Assembly (NCBI GenBank): GCA_016744705.1
Contig: JADGDU010000016.1
Location: forward strand, 42,059 to 106,058
Length of the DNA: 64,000 bases
Source of the DNA: Candidatus Krumholzibacteriia bacterium
GTDB lineage: Bacteria > Krumholzibacteriota > Krumholzibacteriia > LZORAL124-64-63
Direction: 5' to 3'
A program made the translations under genes and the position numbers. The notes under the pieces are model-generated. The model made no database searches. It was not told where the DNA came from and saw only the letters and a list, made by a program, of their open reading frames with translations. Each line of letters opens with the position of its first letter. Within the stretch, counting starts at the first letter, position 1. Positions 30,051 to 39,165 of this stretch are shown here, in pieces.

Positions 30051-30102
30051 TAAAAATGCCGAGGGTTTGGGAAATATCCCATATACCCTCGGCATTTTTT
30101 TC
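30051..30102. terminator. Bidirectional terminator
   Basis: AAAATGCCGAGGGT / ACCCTCGGCATTTT, with a second TGGGA/TCCCA pair inside the loop, flanked by A- and T-runs, between the S8 protease (+) and the DUF2780 gene (-). Confidence 0.85.
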
Positions 30103-30129
30103 AGAGCGATTCCGGACGATCCAGAATGA

Positions 30130-30546
30130 TCAGGGCATCAACTTTTTCAGATCAGGAATTTGCTCAAGGATGCTGCTGGTCAAATCACCACCAGCATTTT
30201 TAGTCACAAAATCCATGAACAGGCCCACAAAAGAACCAGCCTGGCTGGTGTCCATGTTAGCATTCTTGAAGATGCTGAGAACCGACAAAGCAGAGCCGGC
30301 TTTACCACCGAGCAATCCACCGGCGGCGCCCATGAGGCTGCCCATCATTCCACCACCGGAAGAGTTGTCTTTTGCGGCGCCCAGGAAGTCCGAGGCACCT
30401 GGCAGGGCCTTCATGAGAGCCGAGGCATCTCCTGAGCCCACTTGGTCCTGGATCAGACCCAGAAGTCCGGATGCAGCGCTTCCAGCATCGTTGGCGGGAA
30501 CTCCAACAGTTCCTGCCGCCTGGTCAATGAAACTTTTGAAATCCAT
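30130..30546 (-). CDS. DUF2780 family protein
   Basis: 138 residues with no signal peptide: an N-terminal MDFKSFIDQAAGTVGV, a Gly/Ser/Met-rich middle (GGGMMGSLMGAAGGLLGG) and a helical C-terminus (FKNANMDTSQAGSFVGLF). This layout matches DUF2780 (VcgC/VcgE-type) proteins. GGAGG lies eight bases before the ATG. Function unknown; single-gene unit. Confidence 0.7.
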   Translation of the reverse strand: MDFKSFIDQAAGTVGVPANDAGSAASGLLGLIQDQVGSGDASALMKALPGASDFLGAAKDNSSGGGMMGSLMGAAGGLLGGKAGSALSVLSIFKNANMDTSQAGSFVGLFMDFVTKNAGGDLTSSILEQIPDLKKLMP

Positions 30547-30681
30547 TATTTATCCTCCATTGGCAAATTGTTTACACTGGGATGCTTAAATCCCCATGAC
30601 TATTCGGTTAGTACTTGGACCCCTTTTTCCGGGAATAGTCACTTTATTCTTCAGCACATGAATAAACAATTTACCCTTCCA

Positions 30682-31416
30682 TCACACATCAAGGCTCGAA
30701 ATATCTTCCCCGGGATGATCGGGATGAGGCCAATAGGCCTCCTCAGGAGGGGGGGCCTTCGGAGTAAAAATGGCAATCAGTATTAGGGTCGTATACAAAA
30801 TTCCCACCAGAACATCGGGAACCCAAACCGGGAAAATATGAAGACCGGAAATGAATTTATCCGGGCCACTGGGAGCCAGACGGTGGCCAACCCAGGCAAT
30901 CAGAAATAGAGCAAAGATGAATCTGAAATTTCTCATGAGCCGTGCTCTGAACGCCTGAATTCTCGTTAAGTGAAAGCGGGGGCATAAGAGATCGGCGGCC
31001 ACCTGGTGGCCCCAGTCTCTATCCATGCTTCTTTGATCCCGGCGCAGAATTCCACCATAGAAATTTTCTTCCATCATACGCACCCGCGCCCGCCAGACAT
31101 CAAAAAACCGGAACCGTCGGGCTTCAATCACCAGGAAGATCACGTTGACAAACATTCCCAATAACAAGGCTTCCGTGGCATATTCCGGATTGTTCAAACT
31201 GGAGGTCAGAATGGCCAAGGTGGAGATAATCGCCCAGTTGGTGGATGTATCCAAACGCGTTCGCCAAACCATGGAGCGGTACATCTCAGCTCTATAAAAA
31301 TGAGCCAGAGCGGTGACATATTCGCTTCTACCCAGAGGAGATTTTTCGAAATCAGGAGGTTGGACCTCTGGATGGTCAAACGGCTCTCCAGGTGATTCAT
31401 CGGAAAGTGGGGACAT
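30682..31416 (-). CDS. DUF2270 integral membrane protein
   Basis: 244 residues. Family features: SEYVTALAHFYRAEMYRSMVWRTRLDTTTN-like N-terminal segment, a first pair of helices (about 65-115), the RRFRFFDVWRARVRMMEENF loop, then two or three more helices, and an acidic Pro-rich tail (APPPEEAYWPHPDHPG). The start at 31416 is uncertain; the frame is open 30 codons farther with no ribosome-binding site at either point. Function unknown. Confidence 0.7.
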   Translation of the reverse strand: MSPLSDESPGEPFDHPEVQPPDFEKSPLGRSEYVTALAHFYRAEMYRSMVWRTRLDTSTNWAIISTLAILTSSLNNPEYATEALLLGMFVNVIFLVIEARRFRFFDVWRARVRMMEENFYGGILRRDQRSMDRDWGHQVAADLLCPRFHLTRIQAFRARLMRNFRFIFALFLIAWVGHRLAPSGPDKFISGLHIFPVWVPDVLVGILYTTLILIAIFTPKAPPPEEAYWPHPDHPGEDISSLDV

Positions 31417-31556
31417 CCTATGGCGCTTTCTTGGGAAGAGAGACAGAGCATTTGGTGGATTTATAGTATTCAATCTTTTGAGAAAAACCCAATATTGATT
31501 TTTCATTCAGGAGTTAGGCCCCACGCAATTGTCCCAATGTCGTGATTCTTGAGGAA

Positions 31557-31585
31557 TTGAGTCGCAAAGCCCAACGTGTTATACT
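31557..31585 (+). promoter_or_regulatory. Sigma-70-type promoter for the M14 carboxypeptidase
   Basis: TTGAGT (31557-31562), a 17-base spacer, and TATACT (31580-31585) preceded by TGT, an extended -10. It gives a leader of about 58 bases. Confidence 0.65.
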
Positions 31586-31648
31586 GGTCACTGAAAATAT
31601 CGTCCAGGCGTTCTTGCGCCTTGTTCTTGCTCTATCCGGGAGGATCTC

Positions 31649-34240
31649 ATGCGCCCCGCACCTCGTTTGCTGGTTGGCCTTTTTCTTTTGACCCTGTTTG
31701 CCTTCAGTACAGCCACCGCTGCCGACTATGCCCTCATCCGGTTGCATGGTGATAGCCCTGCTCTTTCCTCTTTCCTGGCCAACCATCCCGAACTCGATGT
31801 CGTGCAATTTAAGCCCGCTCATGGCGCCGAAATCGTGGTCACACCTGCGACCATGGATGTGATCAAGGACAGTGGACTGAACTACGAAGTTGTGCACCAG
31901 GATTTGGTAGGCCACTACCAATCAAAAATTGAGAACAAGGACACCAACTTCGGTGGCTGGCACACCTACTCCGAAAACATTGCCTACCTGGACAGCCTGC
32001 ACACCGAGTACCCCGAACTCATCAGTGAGAAGTGGTCCCTGGGCACCACCCATGAGAATCGCAATATCTGGTGTGTGCGTTTGTCGGACAATGCGAGTAT
32101 GGACGAAGCCGGCGAGCCTGAAATCCTGCTTGATACCATGCACCATGCCCGGGAAATCATGGCCGGCGAGTTTGGCATTTTGTGGGCCGACTATCTCTGC
32201 TCCAATTACGGCACAGACCCCACGATCACCTGGCTCATGGACAACCGCGAGCTCTACCTTATCTCCATGATCAACCCCGACGGCGTTGCGTATAACGAGC
32301 AAACGCAACCCCAGGGTGGCGGCATGTGGCGCAAAAATCGCCGAAACAACGGCGGCTCCTACGGTGTCGACCCCAATCGCAATTACCCCTTCGAATGGGT
32401 TGGCCCCGGCAGCAGCAGCGATCCCAGCAGCGACACTTACCGTGGACCCTCGGCCGCCAGCGAGCCTGAAGTTCAGGCCTTGATGAACCTGGTCAACAGC
32501 CACGATTTTGTGACACACCAAACCCTGCACACCTTTGGCAACATCACCATTCACCCTTGGGGATACTCCGACAGTCCCAGTCCTGATCACGGCCTTTTCC
32601 AGCACATGGGCAGCCAGATGACTCAGTACAACGGCTACGATTATGGCTATGTGGGCGACCTGTTGGGCTATCAAGTCAACGGTGTGACTTTCGACTGGGT
32701 TTATGCCGGCGAGGGACACGACAAAATTTATTCGGTGTCCAATGAAATCGGTAATTCGGGTGATGGTTTTTGGCCCAGCTTCTCCCGCCGCGACGCTCTG
32801 TTCCAGGCTAACATCTGGCCCATGAAATATCTCATGATGGCCGCAGGTGCCTTCGCTGAGGTCAATTTAGTGGCCGCCACCGACCTCAATGGCGAATCCC
32901 TTGAACCCGGTGAAGAAGGCCTCCTGAGTTTAGCCGCCCTCAACCAGGGCCTCACCGAGACTCTTTCGGGCATGACGGTGACCGTCTCCTGCGACGACCC
33001 CTACATCCAATTCACAGAAGCCCAACGCACAGTGGGCAGCCTCGCGCCCATGGCCAACCTGGTCATCGAACCAGCACTGCCATTCATGGTGGATGCCCAA
33101 TGCCCTGATGGCCATGCCGTTGCCATTGATGTGATGGTCACTTTTGATGGTAGCGAATTGCCTTACCAATTTAACTTTGTGGTTGGCGCTTCCTCCCTGG
33201 TCTTCTCCGATAACTTCGACTTTGGCACCAGCAACTGGATTTTTGAAGGGAATTGGGGCCTCAGTGGGACCGCCTACTCCGCTCCCAACTCCCTCACCGA
33301 TTCACCCTCTGGTGATTACCCCAACGCAGCCAGCAGCTCTGCCACCATCGACGAACATTTCCAGGCCAGCTCCATAAACTTCTGGCATCGTTTTGATATC
33401 GAAGCTGGTTACGACTACGGCCGTCTCCAGGTCTCTGCTGATGGTGGTACCTGGCAGACAGTGGCTAGCTACACCGGCCAGCAAAACACCTGGCAGGAAG
33501 AGACCATTGACCTGGGTCAATTTGCTGGCCAGGACCTGCGCATTCGCTTCAGTCTGGAATCCGATGACTGGGTGACAGAAGACGGCTGGTACATCGATAA
33601 CATTTCTGTTTACGGCGCCAGCAGCAGCAACCAACTTCCCGCCACCCCACTGTCTCTTGCTCCTGGTGATGGCGCGTCCCTCAGTGGCCAAGTCCTCTTG
33701 ACTGTGGCCAACGTCACCGATCCCGAGGGCGATGGCGTGGACTATGGCTTCCGTGTCTATAGTGACCCACTGCTCACCACAGTAGCCGCCACCGTAGATG
33801 CTGTACCTGCCGGTGATGGCGAAGAAACCAATTGGACTGTGAGCCCATCATTAGCCGCAGGCACCTTTTACTGGCGCGCCTATGCCGCCGATAGCATTGA
33901 GCGCGGTATGCTGGGAGAAACTCGCAGCTTCACCCTTGACCAGGTCAGCGGAATCAATGATGTGGTTATTGGCAGTCCCAGTTTGCGAGTTCTGGCTCAG
34001 GGCAGCGACCAAGCCGAACTGCAACTCACTCTGTCTCAGGCCAGCGAGGTTATGGTAAAAATTTACAATGCCCGTGGTCAACTGGTTCGGGACCTCTACA
34101 GCGGCCATGTGGAAAGCCGTCATGTGATGGTGTGGGATGGACGCGATGTCAGTGGCCGCAACGTAGCTTCGGGTGTGTACTTCGTACAGGTCCAGGCTGG
34201 TGTTGAGACCCTCAACAGCCGGGTGGTGATGGTGCGGTAA
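31649..34240 (+). CDS. Secreted M14 zinc carboxypeptidase with C-terminal FlgD-like domain
   Basis: 863 residues. Signal peptide (cut near ATAAD), propeptide, then the M14 domain: zinc ligands His166 and Glu169 (HHARE), His294 (TLHTFGN) and the catalytic Glu366 (SNEIG). Substrate-binding NRNYPFEW also present. After that, a beta domain, a MAM/jellyroll-like segment (SDNFDFGTSNW), a fibronectin-like domain, and the FlgD-like Ig domain ending RVVMVR. GGGAGG lies before the ATG. It removes C-terminal residues from peptides outside the cell and would complement the S8 protease upstream. Confidence 0.92.
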   Translation: MRPAPRLLVGLFLLTLFAFSTATAADYALIRLHGDSPALSSFLANHPELDVVQFKPAHGAEIVVTPATMDVIKDSGLNYEVVHQDLVGHYQSKIENKDTNFGGWHTYSENIAYLDSLHTEYPELISEKWSLGTTHENRNIWCVRLSDNASMDEAGEPEILLDTMHHAREIMAGEFGILWADYLCSNYGTDPTITWLMDNRELYLISMINPDGVAYNEQTQPQGGGMWRKNRRNNGGSYGVDPNRNYPFEWVGPGSSSDPSSDTYRGPSAASEPEVQALMNLVNSHDFVTHQTLHTFGNITIHPWGYSDSPSPDHGLFQHMGSQMTQYNGYDYGYVGDLLGYQVNGVTFDWVYAGEGHDKIYSVSNEIGNSGDGFWPSFSRRDALFQANIWPMKYLMMAAGAFAEVNLVAATDLNGESLEPGEEGLLSLAALNQGLTETLSGMTVTVSCDDPYIQFTEAQRTVGSLAPMANLVIEPALPFMVDAQCPDGHAVAIDVMVTFDGSELPYQFNFVVGASSLVFSDNFDFGTSNWIFEGNWGLSGTAYSAPNSLTDSPSGDYPNAASSSATIDEHFQASSINFWHRFDIEAGYDYGRLQVSADGGTWQTVASYTGQQNTWQEETIDLGQFAGQDLRIRFSLESDDWVTEDGWYIDNISVYGASSSNQLPATPLSLAPGDGASLSGQVLLTVANVTDPEGDGVDYGFRVYSDPLLTTVAATVDAVPAGDGEETNWTVSPSLAAGTFYWRAYAADSIERGMLGETRSFTLDQVSGINDVVIGSPSLRVLAQGSDQAELQLTLSQASEVMVKIYNARGQLVRDLYSGHVESRHVMVWDGRDVSGRNVASGVYFVQVQAGVETLNSRVVMVR

Positions 34241-34259
34241 TTCCGCCTTGTCATCTCCA

Positions 34260-35126
34260 CTACAGCTCGTCCAGCTCCGCTTCCAGGTAGCTGATAAAAA
34301 CGTCGCGTGCGTCGTCCGCTCGGCCCTCATCCACAATGAGGGCCAGCGAGTACATAGGAAGCTTGGGCAGCTTGAGATGAGCAGGAGCTTTGCGCAGCCC
34401 TTTGCGCAAGGCTCCCTTAGGTAGAATAGACATGCCAATGCCTGCCTCCACAGCCGCCTGAATCCCGTTCATGGAAGTGCTGGTAAACAAAATCTCCCAG
34501 GTCAATCCCGCCTTCTCCAGAAGCTCGGTGGCTTCCTTGCGAAAACTGCAGGGAGCCGGCAACAAAGCCAGGCCGATTGTCTCATTTAACGAGATATCAA
34601 CTCCCTGTCCCACCACCCAGATGAGAGGCTCCTGAAACAAGATGCGGGCCGGGCCTTGGTACGAATTTAATCCAGTGACCACCAGATCCAACTCACCCTT
34701 TTCGAACTGGGGAATGAGGTTGATACCCACTTCAGTATGGATTTCCAAATTGATGCCAGGGTAGTGCTTGCGGAATCGGCTGAGTATGCTGGGCAAGAGG
34801 CCCGGAAGAAAATAGTCCACCAGTCCGATGCGAAGAGTGCCAGTAGCTGCGGGTGAGGTGAGCCGGCCCACCGCCTCATCATGAACACTGAGAATGCGTC
34901 CGGCAAAACCCTGCAGAATTTCTCCATCCGCTGTGAGGGACAAACTCTTGCTGGTGCGGTTGAATACCTGGAGACTCAGCCGTTCTTCCAGGCGTCTAAT
35001 TTTCACACTCACCCCGGACTGGGTCAGGCCGATGTTCTTGCCGGCCTTGGTAAAACTGCCAGTATCGGCCACTTCCATGAAGCAGCGCAGCATATCAATA
35101 TCCAGATCGATGGGAACCATCGTCAT
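34260..35126 (-). CDS. LysR-family transcriptional regulator
   Basis: 288 residues. N-terminal winged helix-turn-helix (LRCFMEVADTGSFTKAGKNI, then TQSGVSVKIRRLEERL) and a LysR-substrate effector domain (GTLRIGLVDYFLPGLL onward). Start at 35126 is set by GAGGAG upstream; the longer frame to 35222 has no such site. It is divergent from the AhpD-like gene, and by LysR custom probably controls it from the shared 170-base gap, where GTCAT/ATGAC arms (35190-35206) are a candidate site. Confidence 0.85.
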   Translation of the reverse strand: MTMVPIDLDIDMLRCFMEVADTGSFTKAGKNIGLTQSGVSVKIRRLEERLSLQVFNRTSKSLSLTADGEILQGFAGRILSVHDEAVGRLTSPAATGTLRIGLVDYFLPGLLPSILSRFRKHYPGINLEIHTEVGINLIPQFEKGELDLVVTGLNSYQGPARILFQEPLIWVVGQGVDISLNETIGLALLPAPCSFRKEATELLEKAGLTWEILFTSTSMNGIQAAVEAGIGMSILPKGALRKGLRKAPAHLKLPKLPMYSLALIVDEGRADDARDVFISYLEAELDEL

Positions 35127-35189
35127 AAAAACTTTCTCCTCTGAGCAATCTATTGGGCAAAACCGAGGTTGTTTCATTAACAATATTTC

Positions 35190-35206
35190 GTCATGCATAG
35201 GATGAC
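35190..35206. promoter_or_regulatory. Possible LysR operator
   Basis: GTCAT and ATGAC arms around a 7-base spacer lie in the gap between the divergent LysR and AhpD-like genes. A wider TGCATA/TATGCA pair also flanks this area. Confidence 0.3.
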
Positions 35207-35295
35207 AACTATTAATTTTCATTATGCAAAAAAGGCCATATCTTCGTTTTAATCCAAGATCAGAACCGACTCATTCCATCCTCAGGGAGAATCTC

Positions 35296-35868
35296 ATGAA
35301 CGACCAGAAAAGCATCAGCCGTTACCCAGTACCCCAATTCGCAGACCAGCCCGAAGACATCCAGGCTATGCTCTCGGGTGCCGAAAAACAGTTCGGGTTC
35401 GTCCCCAATGTCCTGTCGGCTTTGTCTCATCGCCCAGCCGAGCTCCGCGCATTTCTCACTTACAATGACGCCGTGATGAACAAAGAGAGCAACCTTTCAG
35501 CCGCCGACAAAGAGATGCTCATTGTCGCTTTCTCCAGCCTCAACGGTTGCATGTACTGTGTGATGTCCCATGGCGCGTCCCTCCGCCTTGCTTCCGAAAA
35601 CCCGCAACTGGCCGACCAGGTGGCCGCAAATTATCGCGAGGCCGACATCACTCCCCGCCAGAAAGCCATGATCGCCTTCGGCATTAAGGTCACCACCAAC
35701 TCGGCCGCCATCGGTGAAGAGGACTTTGAGATTCTGGAGGGTCACGGGTTCTCGCGGGAAGATATCTGGGACATCACAGCCGTCACCGCTTTTTACAACC
35801 TGTCCAACCGGATGATGAGCTTGCTGGCTGTGCGCCCGGACGATGAATTTTATATGATGGGTCGTTAA
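35296..35868 (+). CDS. AhpD-like peroxidase-related (carboxymuconolactone decarboxylase family) protein
   Basis: 190 residues of the CMD/AhpD fold. The redox-active CxxC pair is Cys85 and Cys88 in GCMYCVMSHG, with His92 as the usual third member. The N-terminal FGFVPNVLSALSHRP and the C-terminal FYNLSNRMMS are typical of the peroxidase-related subfamily. Start at 35296 is chosen for GGGAG upstream; the frame is open 24 codons farther without such a site. Likely reduces organic peroxides or acts as a thiol relay. Divergent from a LysR gene. Confidence 0.85.
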   Translation: MNDQKSISRYPVPQFADQPEDIQAMLSGAEKQFGFVPNVLSALSHRPAELRAFLTYNDAVMNKESNLSAADKEMLIVAFSSLNGCMYCVMSHGASLRLASENPQLADQVAANYREADITPRQKAMIAFGIKVTTNSAAIGEEDFEILEGHGFSREDIWDITAVTAFYNLSNRMMSLLAVRPDDEFYMMGR

Positions 35869-35893
35869 GATTGTTTGCTGAAAATTGAGTTGG

Positions 35894-35925
35894 GTGGCGG
35901 CCTGGTCAGGTGTCCAGGCCGCCAC
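35894..35925. terminator. Strong hairpin between convergent genes
   Basis: GTGGCGGCCTGG / CCAGGCCGCCAC, 12-base stem, 8-base loop, between the AhpD-like gene (+) and the flavoprotein gene (-). No T-run follows on either strand, so it may block RNases or terminate weakly. Confidence 0.5.
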
Positions 35926-35960
35926 TATAGCCAAGGGGTTGCTTAGCCAATTTGACCATG

Positions 35961-37673
35961 TTAAAGAAACGCCTGCTTCTCCAAAGTCATGGTGCCATCT
36001 GCTTCTTTATAGATATTGATCCAAGCTTGCCAGTTCTCATTATCCACCTCCGGATAATCCAACCGGAAATGGCTGCATCGACTTTCTTTCCGCATCAGAG
36101 AAGCCCGGAGTTTCATCTCCGCGTTGGCAATCATATTGGCTGTCTCGTGGGCCAAGCGGAGTTCGTGCATGTCGGCGGCTCGCAGAAGAGGCATGTGGTG
36201 ATCGCGCAGTTCCTCAATGTAGGCCAAGGCAGCCAACAGGAGATTCTCCTTCTTGATATAGAGGATGAAATTGGGGATCATCACACCCTGAAGAGTCTGT
36301 GTCACCCAGGCCGGACTGTACCCCGACTCACGCAACATTGGAGCTAGAATTTCTGCACTTATTTGGTCGATGATGGCTTTCGGAATCTCGGGCAAATCCT
36401 GCCCCTGACAATACTCAGCTGCGGCTTCAGCAGCGATGGCGCCCTGCACAGCCGACCCAGCCAATGAAGAGCCAATCTGAGTATAAATCGCCCCTGCCAT
36501 ATACGAGCCGAGGGCATCTCCGGCTGCATAAAGGCCTGGAATATTGGACTCGCAACGGTCATTGATGGGCACCAAGCCTTCCGATTTGTGAATGGACATT
36601 CCCGCCGAAGCTCCCCCCATCATATCGCCGCCAAAACCAGGAGGGCCACCCTTGCCGCCTTTGCCCCCCGGGGGTGGTCCACTCGGTCGCCCTGAGCGCT
36701 GAAATTCCTTTGGTGTATAGGGCCCACCGCTGGGCTTTCTGCCACCGCCCGAACCGGGAGGACCCATGGTAACGGGATTTCCATCCCGGTAGGCCGCATA
36801 GTTGATATCAACCCCCAAATCGTGACGAACTTCCGGACCCGTCATGTTTGGTTTCTGCTCCAACACATGCTGCCACCCATCAAAGCACGCCGCGGGATGA
36901 TCCACCCGGCCAGCGTGGCCGTCGTTCCATTCCTTACCCGTCACCTTGGCGCCGATGGCGTAAGCCATAACCGTACCGTCATGGGTCAAATCACATATGG
37001 GAAATCCGTTGGGCTTGAAGCCTCCGGCACCTGTGCAAAGGATGATGCTTTTGGCCTTGAAGAAATGTACTTTCTGCTCGTCCAGGCTAAATCCTGCTGC
37101 ACCGGCGATGCGCCCTTTTTCCTTAATCAAGTGGGTGATCATGATGCGTTCCATGATCGGGATATTGCGCTCTTCCATCGGCCGTTTGAAGGCATTGTGA
37201 AAGAGAGGCGATTCAAAAAATCCCCAGCCCTGAAGTTCTTCCACCCGGGCCTTGGAGTGTTCCACCATTTGGCGGGTGTAAATGGGATTGTTTGTGCCCA
37301 GGGCCGAACGGGAGATCTTAGCCACCAGTTCGTCCACACTCACCTTGGCCGTAGCCGAGTCGTAGTTGAAAATACCCCGGGCAAACGGAGTCTGTCCCGA
37401 TGATCCCAGGCGTCCCTTTGACACCATCAACACCCTGGCTCCCGCGTCGTGACTTTTGACGGCAGCAAACAGCCCGGCGATTCCACTGCCCAGAACCAGA
37501 ACATCAGTTTCATTGTTTTGGTACCTGAATTCATCCGCTACAGCAGGGGACGGATTGGTGGCCCATCCCGCAGGAATGTTCATGGTTGCCAGAGCAGCCA
37601 TCCCCGCCGCGCCACCGGCCAGGGCTATGAATTCGCGTCTGGATATGTCACCAGGACGGCGTGATTTATTCAT
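35961..37673 (-). CDS. Tat-exported FAD-dependent reductase/dehydrogenase (fumarate-reductase-like flavoprotein)
   Basis: 570 residues. Twin-arginine signal SRREFIALAGGAAGMAALA, then a FAD-binding-2 domain (VLVLGSGIAGLFAAVKS, later GLYAAGDALGSYMAGA), and an end domain like that of succinate dehydrogenase and adenylylsulfate reductase flavoproteins. A Gly/Pro-rich stretch at about 302-357 is inserted where relatives have a capping-domain loop. Start at 37673 has AAGGAG seven bases upstream and overlaps the cytochrome gene by 8 bases. With the ferredoxin and membrane cytochrome genes before it, it likely receives electrons from the cytoplasm and reduces an extracytoplasmic acceptor (or works in reverse). 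Substrate unknown. Confidence 0.8.
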   Translation of the reverse strand: MNKSRRPGDISRREFIALAGGAAGMAALATMNIPAGWATNPSPAVADEFRYQNNETDVLVLGSGIAGLFAAVKSHDAGARVLMVSKGRLGSSGQTPFARGIFNYDSATAKVSVDELVAKISRSALGTNNPIYTRQMVEHSKARVEELQGWGFFESPLFHNAFKRPMEERNIPIMERIMITHLIKEKGRIAGAAGFSLDEQKVHFFKAKSIILCTGAGGFKPNGFPICDLTHDGTVMAYAIGAKVTGKEWNDGHAGRVDHPAACFDGWQHVLEQKPNMTGPEVRHDLGVDINYAAYRDGNPVTMGPPGSGGGRKPSGGPYTPKEFQRSGRPSGPPPGGKGGKGGPPGFGGDMMGGASAGMSIHKSEGLVPINDRCESNIPGLYAAGDALGSYMAGAIYTQIGSSLAGSAVQGAIAAEAAAEYCQGQDLPEIPKAIIDQISAEILAPMLRESGYSPAWVTQTLQGVMIPNFILYIKKENLLLAALAYIEELRDHHMPLLRAADMHELRLAHETANMIANAEMKLRASLMRKESRCSHFRLDYPEVDNENWQAWINIYKEADGTMTLEKQAFL

Positions 37674-38310
37674 GTGCTTGCTCCTTCTTTGGGGAATGCG
37701 ATAGGTAGCTCTTAAGCAAAAGTGCCACTCCCCCAGTCGCGAGAAGAATAAACAGACTGGCCACAGCAACATTCGTATGCCGCCCCAGATCTATCGCATG
37801 CCAGGTAGCCAGAAATACGAAAAGCCCGGACAAGACCCCATGGAAGATTTTCCAAGTCTGGACCTCCATGGGCAGGCGCCCACGGATCAGCGAGGTCACA
37901 CCCAGAATCACCATCAAGCACCAAGCCGCCATGCCCAGCAGAACTCCAGTGCTATCGAATGTGGTGATCAGGGTGACAAAAGCCTCCAAAGGGTCTATGC
38001 CGGACTCAAAATAGCGCGGTAAAACAATCAGGAAGGGATGAAACAACAGTACACCCACGAAAATGTAGCCGATGATTTTATGATACCGGATGACGCGGCC
38101 CGATTTCAGGGCTTGCACAGCACCTTTGTTGATTCGCGCTAAATAGAACTGCCCCAACATCAAGCTGAAAGCCAACAGCGTTAGAAGAGAAAGCGACTCC
38201 TTCAATAGACTCCGGCGGGGAAAGCCTCCCGTAGCCCACAGCAACAGTGGTACCCCGAGGAAGACAAGCGAAGCGGGAACCCAAAAATCTCTGGAATGGT
38301 TCGTTTTCAT
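37666..38310 (-). CDS. Membrane cytochrome b, ferric-reductase-like
   Basis: 214 residues with about six helices. His residues in YHKIIGYIFVGVLLFHPFL and in the late FHGVLSGLFVFLATWHAIDL can be haem b ligands, as in ferric-reductase-like membrane domains. It lies between a ferredoxin and a Tat flavoprotein gene, overlapping the latter by 8 bases, so it is the natural membrane carrier of an electron path from ferredoxin to the periplasmic enzyme. A three-base gap separates it from the ferredoxin gene. Confidence 0.8.
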   Translation of the reverse strand: MKTNHSRDFWVPASLVFLGVPLLLWATGGFPRRSLLKESLSLLTLLAFSLMLGQFYLARINKGAVQALKSGRVIRYHKIIGYIFVGVLLFHPFLIVLPRYFESGIDPLEAFVTLITTFDSTGVLLGMAAWCLMVILGVTSLIRGRLPMEVQTWKIFHGVLSGLFVFLATWHAIDLGRHTNVAVASLFILLATGGVALLLKSYLSHSPKKEQAHE

Positions 38311-38313
38311 TGG

Positions 38314-38529
38314 TTACCCCCACGACACGATCACAGGAATAGATTTTTCCGGGGAGATGGTGATAGCATCCACTGGGCAGTACATGCGGCACAGGTGGCA
38401 GATCTGGCAATCGGCAGGATACTGGATGACTGCTTTCTCTGTTTTGGAATCCATCCGGATGACATCTGTGGGGCAGGTTTGCACGCAGGTTCCACAACCG
38501 ATGCAGCCACCGATTAGCGAAATAACCAT
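38314..38529 (-). CDS. Two-[4Fe-4S] ferredoxin
   Basis: 71 residues with Cys9, 12, 15, 19 (CIGCGTCVQTCP) and Cys41, 44, 47, 51 (CQICHLCRMYCP), the classic bacterial 2[4Fe-4S] pattern. No signal peptide, so cytoplasmic. First gene of the three-gene electron-transfer operon with a membrane cytochrome and an exported flavoprotein. A GGAA-type site precedes the ATG. Confidence 0.9.
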   Translation of the reverse strand: MVISLIGGCIGCGTCVQTCPTDVIRMDSKTEKAVIQYPADCQICHLCRMYCPVDAITISPEKSIPVIVSWG

Positions 38530-38630
38530 GAGGGGATTCCTTTCAAACTGTCAGCAGAATTTGTCTGGTTCATACCTAACAAAATTCGCGACCCAGGAAT
38601 TCCTTTCGCTTTATTTTCCAATAAGCAAAC

Positions 38631-38661
38631 AAAAACCCCGCCACTCCAAGAGTAGCGGGGT
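38631..38661 (-). terminator. Terminator of RRM copy C
   Basis: On the minus strand CCCCGCTACTC / GAGTGGCGGGG with a short loop, followed by TTTTTG. Confidence 0.8.
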
Positions 38662-39165
38662 CTTATATATCAACCTATGGGCTGATCTAACCTACCAACG
38701 GCCGCCGCCGCCGCCGCCACCGCCGCCGCCGTAGCCACCGCCACCGCCGCCACCGCGAGGTTTGTCCTGAGCTTCGTTCACGCGAAGTGCGCGTCCGCCC
38801 ATTTCCTTGCCGTCCAACGCCTGGATGGCGTTAGAGATAGCGTCGTCGTCCATTTCGATGAAGCCGAAGCCACGGGGACGACCAGTTTCGCGGTCGTTGA
38901 TCAACGCGACAGAGTGAACTGCGCCATGCTGGCCGAACAGTTCGGTTACTTCTTCTTCAGTCGCGGTGAAGGGCAGGTTGCCCACATACAATTTCTTCAA
39001 GGTCTTTTCTCCAAGTGCCGGCTTACCGGCTTAACAAAGCGTTCCTGACCGCCGGCTTCTTCCGGCTAAATCCATCTTCGCTTTAATATGGTTCGGCTAT
39101 CATTCCAGGACTCCATTCTGGATATCCCAGCGACTGCCGAACCTCATCCTCCGAGGATCGGAAGA
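38632..39165. repeat. Tandem duplicated RRM block, copy 1
   Basis: Matches 39295-39840 in terminator, coding sequence and leader. Identical across more than 300 bases including third codon positions; differs in the glycine tail and in the outer leader. Confidence 0.9.
38692..39000 (-). CDS. RRM-domain glycine-rich RNA-binding protein (copy C)
   Basis: 102 residues: RNP-2 LYVGNLPF, RNP-1 RGFGFIEM, then a Gly-rich tail with one Tyr, ending RW. Start is a TTG (39000-38998) with GGAG eight bases upstream. A long structured leader lies upstream, with a GCCGG-TAAG-CCGGC hairpin just before the GGAG. Probably RNA-binding and cold-related. Nearly identical to the next copy, apart from three missing residues (an R-G-G unit) and one Gly in the tail. 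Confidence 0.92.
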   Translation of the reverse strand: MKKLYVGNLPFTATEEEVTELFGQHGAVHSVALINDRETGRPRGFGFIEMDDDAISNAIQALDGKEMGGRALRVNEAQDKPRGGGGGGGYGGGGGGGGGGRW

